NCBI GenBank assembly: GCA_014304965.1 | Contig: JACRTZ010000247.1 | Coordinates: 1-5,052, forward strand | Source of the DNA: Vulcanimicrobiota bacterium | GTDB lineage: Bacteria; Vulcanimicrobiota; Vulcanimicrobiia; Vulcanimicrobiales; Vulcanimicrobiaceae | Reading direction: 5' to 3' | DNA length: 5,052 nt | Shown here: in pieces, positions 1 through 5,052 of the stretch | Layout of the letters: each line of letters begins with the position of its first letter | Numbering within the stretch: position 1 is the stretch's first letter | Notes under the pieces: generated by a model | What the model was told of the DNA's origin: nothing | The model's database searches: none | Seen by the model: the letters and a program-made list of their open reading frames with translations, nothing else | Translations under genes and position numbers: made by a program

Positions 1-1
1 G

Positions 2-679
2 TATCTGTGCGCGCGCGCACTCGGCCCAGAGCGGGTGCACGCGATCAAGATGCCCTACCGCACCTCGAGTCCCGCGAGCGAGAGCGACGCCGACCGCGTC
101 ATCGCCGCACTCGGCTGCCACGGACGGACGATCGACATCAGCGGCGCCGTTGACGGCTATTTGCAGCACGAACCGGACGCCGACGGGCGCAGGCGCGGGA
201 ACGTGATGGCGCGCGTTCGCATGACGGTGCTCTTCGACCAGTCCGCCAAACTGAACGCACTTCCGATCGGCACCGGAAACAAGACCGAACGTATGCTGGG
301 TTATTTCACCTGGCACGCCGACGATTCGCCGCCCCTCAATCCGCTCGGCGACCTCTTCAAGACGCAGGTGTGGGCGCTGGCGCGTCACCTCGGCGTTCCG
401 AACGAGATCGTGGACAAAGCGCCGAGCGCGGATCTCGAGGCGAACCAAACCGACGAGAGCGATCTGGGCATCACCTACCGCAAAGCCGACGGCATCCTCG
501 CACTGATGCTGTCCGGTTACGACGACGCGCGCATCGCGGCGCGCGGCTACTCGTCCCACGAGGTGCGCATCGTGCGCACGCGCGTGGATCGCACGCACTG
601 GAAGCGCCATCTTCCGACGACCGCCCTGCTGTCCAGCACCGCGATCAATGATTTCTATTTGCGCCCGGTCGATTTCTAG
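2..679 (+). CDS. nadE: NAD+ synthase, C-terminal part (5' end outside window)
   Basis: NadE catalyses the last step of NAD+ synthesis in the cytoplasm: ATP-dependent amidation of nicotinate adenine dinucleotide (NaAD). About 225 residues are visible, and the frame is open to the window edge, so the gene starts upstream. The ATP-binding SGGxDS loop is missing and would lie just beyond the edge. Visible family motifs are MPYRTSS near the start, GNVMARVRM, GTGNKTE (about visible residues 90-96), NPLGDLFKTQV and PSADLEANQTDESDLG (about 141-156), which are the usual ATP/NaAD-binding blocks. The tail THWKRHLPT...YLRPVDF is typical of the compact bacterial form. Whether an N-terminal glutaminase domain is fused upstream cannot be seen; the tail makes an ammonia-dependent enzyme of about 270 residues more likely (inference). 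The usual GYGT segment reads GYFTWHADD here, a known type of variation. It is the first visible gene of a tight rightward cluster. Confidence 0.93.
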   Translation, partial: YLCARALGPERVHAIKMPYRTSSPASESDADRVIAALGCHGRTIDISGAVDGYLQHEPDADGRRRGNVMARVRMTVLFDQSAKLNALPIGTGNKTERMLGYFTWHADDSPPLNPLGDLFKTQVWALARHLGVPNEIVDKAPSADLEANQTDESDLGITYRKADGILALMLSGYDDARIAARGYSSHEVRIVRTRVDRTHWKRHLPTTALLSSTAINDFYLRPVDF

Positions 680-684
680 GAAGG
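678..684 (+). promoter_or_regulatory. Shine-Dalgarno sequence that decides the GTG start at 693
   Basis: AGGAAGG lies 8 bases before GTG 693 and overlaps the nadE stop codon. This favours GTG 693 over the in-frame ATG at 648, which sits inside nadE and would add 15 residues without family similarity. Confidence 0.7.
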
Positions 685-692
685 ATCGGAGC

Positions 693-1307
693 GTGGAAAT
701 TGCCGACGTCACCGAGTATCCGTTCGCCTTCTTTCCGGTCGGACTGAACCTCGACGGCCGGCGTTGCGTTGTCGTAGGCAGCGACCGCGAAGCGACGGAG
801 AAAGAAGCGGCCTTGCGCGAGGCGCGTGCGGACGTCGTTCGCATTCCGGATTCAGGCTCGGTCGGCGAAGACGACGTGAAGGATGCATTCTTCGTGATCT
901 TCACGCCGCAAGATGCGGCCGGCGCCGCGCGCTTGCGCGCGCTCGCGGATCGGCATCGTTTCTTGCTCTGCGCGATCGATCAGCCGCAATTCGGGTTTAT
1001 CGCGATGCAGGCGATCGCGAAAGCGGGCCCCGTCCGCGTGGCCGTTTCGACCGGCGGGATCGCGCCCGCCGTCGGGAAAGCGCTGCGCGCCGGTCTGCAA
1101 CGCGTGATGGACGGCAAGTTCATACGCTTCATCGACTGTTTAAACGCGCAGCGTCAGCGCAACCGCCGCGCCGGGAAGACCGCGGCGGATCGGCGCGCGG
1201 CCATGCTCGGGATGACCGACGGGTTCGCGGTGGACGTGAGCGTTCGCTATCCCGGGTGGTTCGAAGACGAAATCCGCCGGAGCGCTCCCGAAGCGGCGAA
1301 ACGATGA
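693..1307 (+). CDS. Met8/CysG N-terminal-like protein (precorrin-2 dehydrogenase / sirohydrochlorin ferrochelatase family), divergent
   Basis: This 204-residue protein resembles the NAD-dependent precorrin-2 dehydrogenase/sirohydrochlorin ferrochelatase (Met8, CysG N-terminal domain; siroheme synthesis, cytoplasm). The opening PVGLNLDGRRCVVVG (15-29) matches the family's first strand and loop. CAIDQP (93-98) aligns with the NVVDxP block, keeping the catalytic Asp as D96. VAVSTGGIAPAVGKALR (116-132) matches the conserved VAVSSGG...LAR..R segment. A helical C-terminal part follows, ending in a YPGWFEDE segment. Oddities: the usual GGGxVAxRK nucleotide loop reads GSDREATEK, the family Asn two residues before the VD pair is Cys, and the segment between the first glycine loop and the xxATxD strand is about 20 residues shorter than usual. 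No SUMT (uroporphyrinogen methyltransferase) domain is fused, and no other siroheme gene is visible. Fold assignment is fairly secure. Dehydrogenase or chelatase activity is inference. The 3' end overlaps cinA by four bases, implying translational coupling. Confidence 0.8.
   Translation: MEIADVTEYPFAFFPVGLNLDGRRCVVVGSDREATEKEAALREARADVVRIPDSGSVGEDDVKDAFFVIFTPQDAAGAARLRALADRHRFLLCAIDQPQFGFIAMQAIAKAGPVRVAVSTGGIAPAVGKALRAGLQRVMDGKFIRFIDCLNAQRQRNRRAGKTAADRRAAMLGMTDGFAVDVSVRYPGWFEDEIRRSAPEAAKR
1304..1307 (+). other. ATGA stop/start overlap (translational coupling)
   Basis: The cinA start ATG (1304-1306) and the stop TGA of the preceding gene (1305-1307) share ATGA. No strong Shine-Dalgarno sequence precedes this start, so ribosomes finishing the upstream gene probably reinitiate here. 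Confidence 0.7.
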
Positions 1308-2593
1308 GCCTGTCGGTCGAGATCGTCACGATCGGGACCGAAATCTTGCTCGGTCATCTGGTGGACACGAACTCGGTGCACATTTCCCGCGTGCTTGCCG
1401 ACCACGGCGTGGACGTCTATCAGAAGCATTCGGTCGGCGACAACGCAGCTCGGCTCGAGGCGCTTTTGCGCGGCGCACTCGAGCGCGCCGGCGGCGTGAT
1501 TGCGACCGGCGGTCTCGGTCCGACCGTGGACGATCTCACCAAGCCCGCGGTTGCCGCGGCGGTCGGCGCGACGCTTGAATTTCACGAGCCGTCGCTGCGG
1601 GCGATCGAGGCGCGCTTCGCGTCGCTCGGGCGCACCGATGCGATCGGCGAGAACAATCGTCGCCAAGCGCTGTTGCCGGCAGGAGCCTTCGTCCTCGAGA
1701 ATCCGCACGGCACGGCGCCCGGCTTCGTCGCGCTGCGGCCCAACGGCAAATTCGTCGCGTGCATGCCCGGCGTGCCGCGCGAGATGAAGCCGATGCTGGC
1801 CGAGCGCCTCGTTCCGTGGCTGGTCGAACGGTACGGATTGAACGAAGCGATCTTCACGCGCACGCTGCATACGGTCGGCATCGCGGAGTCCGATGTGGAC
1901 CGGCGGATCGAAGATGTATTCAGTACGCTTGAAAATCCCAAGATCGCCGTGCTCGCGCACGAATACCGCGTGGACGTGAAGATCATGGCGAAGGCGGCGA
2001 GTCGCGCGGCCGCCGATGCGGCGATCGAGCCCGTCGAGCGCGAGTTGCGGGAGCGGATCGGTCCGGGGATATTCGGAGCGGATGAGCAAACGCTAGAAGG
2101 CGTGATCGTCGCGGCGCTTGCCGGCAACGAGCAGACGCTTGCGACCGCGGAGTCCATCACCGGCGGCGCGATCGCCGACGCGATCGTTCGCGTGCCAGGT
2201 GCTTCCCGGGTTTTTCGCGGCGGCATCGTCGCATACGATAACGGACTAAAAGAATCGCTGCTCGATGTGAATTCGAACCTGGTACAGCAGCACGGCGCCG
2301 TTAGCGAAGAGGTCGCGTCCGCCATGGCGCGCGGCGCACGGCGCAGGCTCGGCAGCTCGTTTGCGATTGCCTCGACGGGCATTGCGGGCCCGGGCGGCGC
2401 CACCGAACAGAAACCCGTCGGGCTCGTTTACCTTGCCGTGGCAGACGAGTCCGACGAGGTGCACGTGCGCCGCGTCACCTTCCTGGGCTCGCGCGAGGAC
2501 GTGCGGCGGCGGAGCGTGGTGGCGGCGCTTAATCTGCTCTGGCGGCAAGTCGAGAAAAAAGAGACAAGGCCGCAAGCGTCAACGTCGAAGTAA
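1304..2593 (+). CDS. cinA: CinA family protein: MoCF-like domain plus nicotinamide mononucleotide deamidase
   Basis: The 429-residue protein has the full two-domain CinA architecture at the usual length. Residues 1-170 form the COG1058 MoCF-like domain (ADP-ribose pyrophosphatase in characterised relatives), with GTEILLG (11-17), DTNS, VGDN, ATGGLGPTVDD (67-77), HGTAPGF (135-141) and MPGVPREM (154-161). A KH-like linker spans about 185-255. Residues 260-420 form the PncC domain, which deamidates NMN to NaMN in the pyridine nucleotide cycle. It shows AESITGG (282-288), AYDNGLKESLL (310-320), HGAVSEEV (330-337), TGIAGPGG (358-365) and QKPVGLVYLAV. The Ser/Lys pair of this hydrolase class corresponds to S284 and K316, both present. 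The residue after the catalytic Ser is Ile rather than the common Cys or Leu. The start is the ATGA overlap; the frame is open far upstream, but that stretch lies inside the preceding gene and has no CinA similarity. An old link with competence (recA-cinA operons) is not supported here, as the neighbours are NAD-related. Confidence 0.95.
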   Translation: MSLSVEIVTIGTEILLGHLVDTNSVHISRVLADHGVDVYQKHSVGDNAARLEALLRGALERAGGVIATGGLGPTVDDLTKPAVAAAVGATLEFHEPSLRAIEARFASLGRTDAIGENNRRQALLPAGAFVLENPHGTAPGFVALRPNGKFVACMPGVPREMKPMLAERLVPWLVERYGLNEAIFTRTLHTVGIAESDVDRRIEDVFSTLENPKIAVLAHEYRVDVKIMAKAASRAAADAAIEPVERELRERIGPGIFGADEQTLEGVIVAALAGNEQTLATAESITGGAIADAIVRVPGASRVFRGGIVAYDNGLKESLLDVNSNLVQQHGAVSEEVASAMARGARRRLGSSFAIASTGIAGPGGATEQKPVGLVYLAVADESDEVHVRRVTFLGSREDVRRRSVVAALNLLWRQVEKKETRPQASTSK

Positions 2594-2596
2594 GGA
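2592..2596 (+). promoter_or_regulatory. Shine-Dalgarno sequence for the protease gene
   Basis: AAGGA overlaps the cinA stop codon TAA. Two adjacent GTG codons follow, at 2600 (3 bases away) and 2603 (6 bases away). The second has the normal spacing and is preferred. Confidence 0.5.
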
Positions 2597-2602
2597 CTCG
2601 TG

Positions 2603-2677
2603 GTGAATCGTTTTCGTCTGAACCCGCAACTGCTCGTCGTCGGCCTTGCGGCCTGCGCCCTGGCGGCCGCCGGCTGC
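2603..2677 (+). other. Lipoprotein signal peptide with lipobox Cys
   Basis: Residues 1-24 have Arg at 3 and 5, a Leu/Val/Ala core (10-23) and end in Ala-Ala-Gly before Cys25 (codon 2675-2677). This fits signal peptidase II processing, although Ala rather than Leu at -3 is a weaker lipobox. The next residues Thr-Lys-Asp do not give the classic Asp+2 inner-membrane retention signal. Confidence 0.75.
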
Positions 2678-4726
2678 ACCAAAGATTCCCGGACGACGCC
2701 GTCGTCCCCGAGTCCGGGCGGATCGCTGTCGCCCGTGTCCACCTTCGCGCCGCGCATTTCGTCGAGCCCCGCTATTCCGAGCAAGTTCAGCGTTCAGTCC
2801 GTGCCGTCGGGGCTGGTCGTCAAATTGAACGGCGCCACGATCGGTACGACGCCGCTCACCACGCAGCCGGCTTTTGGGAATACGGACAACACAATTACGA
2901 TCGTGCCGTCCAACGGTAACGCGCCGTTTAACGTCGTGTTCGACCAGACGGCGAACGGCGATAGGACGATTCTCTATAACCAGCTAGCCGACACCAGCGG
3001 CTCGCTGGGCACGGTTTCGCCCACCTCGGCGAGCCGAAACGCGCTATCGCGCGTGGATATCGCCGACGCGCCGCGCTTCTTGCCGTCGACGTGGTTCGGC
3101 AAACCGCAGTTCAGTACGACGCGTATGGCAGTTCGCTACCGCGATGTGGCGCTCGCAAGCGCCAACCGGCGCGCGCTCGATGTCGAACGGTACGAAGGCG
3201 TCCAGCGCGCCGTCGACGTCGGCTACTCGACCGGCGGCGAATCCACCCGGATCGTGGACGTTCCCGACGGTGACAGCGTAGATTCGCTGTCGGCGAAGCT
3301 CCAGTCGCACGCGGAAGTCGTTTGGACGCGGCCGCTCCAACTGCGCTACAAATTGAGTTCGACGCCTTTCAATCCGAACGACACGCACTTTTTGCTGCCC
3401 GACCAGTGGGACATGTTCCGCATCGGCATGCCGAACGCATGGGGCTACAACGGGACCAACAGCGGCGTCGGCGTGGCGATCGCCATGATCGACACGGGAG
3501 CGGATTTCAAACACGCCGATCTCTCCGGCAGCAAGATCACCTGGGCTGAAAGCGTGCTGCGCGGAACGATCACGCGCACGGCCGCCGCCGCGCAAGACAC
3601 CGACGGCCACGGCACCAATACGGCGGGCATCGCTGCCGCCATCACCAACAACGCGTTCGGTTTTGCGGGGACGGGCTTCAACGCGAACCTCCAGATTTAC
3701 AAGATTTTTCCGAACTCCGCGAATCCCGCGGCCGACACCGGCGATGAAGCGCAGGCGATCTACGATGCCGTCTCGCACGGCGCGCGCGTGATTAACCTGA
3801 GCATCGGCGGCTCGCAAGGTTCGGGGTTCGACCCGGTCGAGCGCGACGCCGTAGCCTTCGCGATTCGCAGTAACGTCGTCGTCGTGGCGGCGGCCGGCAA
3901 CGAGCGCACGCTGACGCTTTCGTCCAACGTGGACTTCCCGGCGGCCTACGACGGCGTGATCGCCGTCGGCGCGACGTCGCTCAACGACAACAACACCGGC
4001 GTGTACAGCACCGCAACCGACGTCGTTGCGAGTTATTCGAACGTCGGTCCTCAATTGTCGCTGGTCGCGCCGGGCGGCGATCCCAACACCACGACCGACG
4101 TGGGCAGCAACCCCGACATCCTGCACTGGATTGAAAACATTTACACCACGACGCCCTTCGACCCGGCGCAGGCCTGCAAGAACATTAACGACTGCCGCGC
4201 GCTGTTTGCCGGTACGTCGCAAGCGTCGCCGCACGTCGCCGGCGCGGCGGCGATGCTGCTCGCGAATACCAGCAGCCTGACCCCGGCACAGGTCTTACAA
4301 ATTCTTCAATCCACGGCCGACGACATCGGCGACGTGAGACAAGGTCACGGGCGGCTCAACGTCTATCGCGCCATGGCTGCGCTGCGCGGCGACGCGACCG
4401 GCACCCCGCTGCCCGGAAAGTTGAACTTTGTAGCCTTTGCGTATACCGGCAGCGTGTCCGGCAAGACGAACATTCCGAACATCTTGGACGTGACGTACCC
4501 GCGCGGCGTGGCGGTCGCGAGCGACGGAACGTTCAGGATCGCCGACATTCCGGCGGGCGCGGCCAACTACCGCATCGCCGTTTGGGCGGACCTCAACGGT
4601 AACGGCATTGTGGACACGGGCGACTACTTCGGCGCCACCGCAGGCGTCTGCTCGGCGAACGCAACCTGCCCCGGCGCAGCCGGGCTCGTCGCGCACCCGG
4701 TCACCGCGACCTTCACGCTTCCGTAA
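2603..4726 (+). CDS. Secreted S8 (subtilisin-like) serine protease lipoprotein with PEGA-like domain
   Basis: The product (707 residues from GTG 2603; 708 if GTG 2600 is used) is an exported endopeptidase. A basic N-terminus and hydrophobic segment end in a lipobox, AAGC, with Cys25 as the probable lipidation site. A Ser/Pro/Thr/Gly-rich tether covers about 27-60. A PEGA-like module follows at about 61-130 (VPSGLVVKLNGATIGTTPLT). A propeptide-like region (about 150-250) leads into the SxxFxPND...DQWDMFRIGMPNAW junction common before S8 domains. The catalytic domain (about 285-592) has Asp297 (MIDTG), His336 (DGHGTNTAG), oxyanion Asn433 (AAAGNE) and Ser539 (GTSQASPHVAG), so the triad is intact. 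A C-terminal beta-type module (about 600-707) carries DLNGNGIVDTGD, an EF-hand/dockerin-like loop. Two C-x5-C pairs (525/531 and 683/689) may form disulfides. The substrate is unknown. It starts 9 bases after cinA, so probably shares its transcript. Confidence 0.93.
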   Translation: MNRFRLNPQLLVVGLAACALAAAGCTKDSRTTPSSPSPGGSLSPVSTFAPRISSSPAIPSKFSVQSVPSGLVVKLNGATIGTTPLTTQPAFGNTDNTITIVPSNGNAPFNVVFDQTANGDRTILYNQLADTSGSLGTVSPTSASRNALSRVDIADAPRFLPSTWFGKPQFSTTRMAVRYRDVALASANRRALDVERYEGVQRAVDVGYSTGGESTRIVDVPDGDSVDSLSAKLQSHAEVVWTRPLQLRYKLSSTPFNPNDTHFLLPDQWDMFRIGMPNAWGYNGTNSGVGVAIAMIDTGADFKHADLSGSKITWAESVLRGTITRTAAAAQDTDGHGTNTAGIAAAITNNAFGFAGTGFNANLQIYKIFPNSANPAADTGDEAQAIYDAVSHGARVINLSIGGSQGSGFDPVERDAVAFAIRSNVVVVAAAGNERTLTLSSNVDFPAAYDGVIAVGATSLNDNNTGVYSTATDVVASYSNVGPQLSLVAPGGDPNTTTDVGSNPDILHWIENIYTTTPFDPAQACKNINDCRALFAGTSQASPHVAGAAAMLLANTSSLTPAQVLQILQSTADDIGDVRQGHGRLNVYRAMAALRGDATGTPLPGKLNFVAFAYTGSVSGKTNIPNILDVTYPRGVAVASDGTFRIADIPAGAANYRIAVWADLNGNGIVDTGDYFGATAGVCSANATCPGAAGLVAHPVTATFTLP
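4589..4624 (+). other. EF-hand/dockerin-like calcium loop in the protease C-terminus
   Basis: Twelve residues, DLNGNGIVDTGD (663-674), follow the DxNxNGxxDxxD pattern, with ligands at loop positions 1, 3, 5, 9 and 12. Similar loops occur in Ca2+-binding extracellular modules. Metal binding here is inferred from the pattern only. Confidence 0.5.
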
Positions 4727-4741
4727 CGTCTACGGGTTACG
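4722..4741. terminator. Short inverted repeat between convergent genes, possible weak bidirectional terminator
   Basis: CGTAAC (4722-4727) and GTTACG (4736-4741) are perfect 6-base arms around an 8-base loop. The arms contain the two opposing stop codons, TAA at 4724-4726 and TTA (TAA on the minus strand) at 4737-4739. No T-tract follows on either strand, so intrinsic termination is doubtful. Confidence 0.25.
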
Positions 4742-5052
4742 CGACGTAGCCGATCGCCTCGAGCACGCGCTGCGTCGCTAAACCGTCCTCGAACGTCGGA
4801 AGATGGGCCGGCTTGCCGTCGATCGCCTTTTCGAATTCGTCGAGCAGGGACACGAACGGCGGAACGTTGGGATGGACTGACGTGAGTTTGGCGTGCTTCG
4901 CCGGTTTGAGGTTCCGTTCGGCCGTCTCCTCATCGTCGATCGAAAACAGGGTTGCGTCGATCATCGTCGGGCCGCTGGCGGCCGCCGTCCGCTTTTCCCC
5001 GTGCACGGCAACCGTCGCCGAATTCATGACGCTCGTGCCGTCGGCGAGCGCT
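4737..5052 (-). CDS. Probable Gfo/Idh/MocA-family oxidoreductase, C-terminal part (5' end outside window)
   Basis: About 104 C-terminal residues are visible on the minus strand, and the frame stays open through the right edge. The ATG at 5025-5027 is therefore probably an internal Met, because the residues before it (ALADGTSV) continue the fold naturally. The visible part shows the strand DGTSVMNSATVAVHG, a charged segment and then the tail PPFVSLLDEFEKAIDGKP...PTFEDGLATQRVLEAIGYVA. This tail matches the typical end of Gfo/Idh/MocA NAD(P)-dependent sugar or inositol dehydrogenases (F...I..G..P..s.eDGl..qrvleA). The Rossmann domain and catalytic EKP motif lie outside the window, so substrate and activity cannot be judged. 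It converges on the protease gene with a 10-base gap and belongs to a different transcription unit. Confidence 0.7.
   Translation of the reverse strand, partial: ALADGTSVMNSATVAVHGEKRTAAASGPTMIDATLFSIDDEETAERNLKPAKHAKLTSVHPNVPPFVSLLDEFEKAIDGKPAHLPTFEDGLATQRVLEAIGYVA

Noticed and set aside
8..19. Alternating CG run near the left edge
   Set aside because: It is explained by Ala/Arg codons in nadE and is too short to claim a structural role.
35..37. GTG as the start of nadE
   Set aside because: The frame is open to the window edge, and the upstream residues (YLCARALGPER) match the NadE helix after the ATP loop, so this is an internal Val codon.
648..692. Earlier ATG start for the Met8-like gene
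   Set aside because: It lies inside nadE, adds residues with no family match and has no good ribosome binding site. GTG 693 has a strong one.
1014..1021. GCGATCGC octamer, like the HIP1 repeat of cyanobacteria
   Set aside because: GCGATC is frequent here because GCG-ATC encodes Ala-Ile in GC-rich codon usage; there is no regular spacing or wider repeat.
764..1303. In-frame open extension upstream of cinA (180 codons)
   Set aside because: It is Arg-rich, overlaps the Met8-like gene in another frame and has no CinA similarity. The family N-terminus MSLSVEIVTIGTE begins exactly at ATG 1304.
1247..2403. Two overlapping antisense open frames opposite cinA (1247-2089 and 1582-2403)
   Set aside because: Both are shadow frames with biased composition and no family motif, opposite a highly conserved gene.
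3044..4234. Long antisense open frame of 396 codons on the minus strand
   Set aside because: It is antisense to the S8 protease domain, very rich in Arg/Val/Gly and typical of shadow frames in GC-rich DNA. No recognisable motifs were seen.
5025..5027. ATG as the start of a separate 96-residue minus-strand protein
   Set aside because: The frame continues to the window edge with residues that fit the oxidoreductase fold, so it is more likely internal.

Overview
This is a GC-rich bacterial segment with almost no non-coding DNA. Four genes run left to right and one partial gene runs right to left from the right edge. GTG starts, tight gene packing and strong GC preference at third codon positions point to a high-GC bacterium. 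The mix of proteins, including an NAD synthase ending in a THWKR...YLRP-type tail and a PEGA/subtilisin lipoprotein, would suit a poorly cultured lineage such as Eremiobacterota or its relatives. That placement is only an impression and cannot be proved from 5 kb.

Layout. The window opens inside nadE (NAD+ synthase; only the C-terminal part is present, ending at 679). After 13 bases and a clear Shine-Dalgarno sequence comes a small Rossmann protein related to precorrin-2 dehydrogenase/siroheme synthase (Met8/CysG N-terminal type; 693-1307). It overlaps the next gene, cinA/pncC, by four bases (ATGA). cinA (1304-2593) encodes a full-length two-domain protein: a CinA molybdopterin-binding-like domain plus an NMN deamidase domain. 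Nine bases later a long gene (2603-4726) encodes a secreted lipoprotein with a PEGA-like module, a propeptide-like region, an intact subtilisin (S8) protease domain and a C-terminal module with a calcium-loop-like motif. Ten bases beyond its stop lies the stop of a leftward gene (4737-5052, 5' end outside the window). It encodes the C-terminal part of a probable Gfo/Idh/MocA-family oxidoreductase.

How the genes fit together. nadE, the Rossmann gene and cinA are packed as one transcription unit. NadE makes NAD+ from nicotinate adenine dinucleotide. The PncC domain of CinA turns NMN into NaMN, which feeds the route to NadE, so the two ends of this cluster form a pyridine-nucleotide salvage pair. 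The Met8-like protein between them would normally use NAD+ as oxidant in siroheme synthesis, but its nucleotide-binding glycine motif is poorly conserved and it lacks a methyltransferase domain, so its exact role is open. The protease follows without room for an obvious promoter and may be co-transcribed, although its function looks unrelated.

No RNA genes, mobile elements, CRISPR arrays or long intergenic regions were seen. The longest gap between genes is 13 bases.
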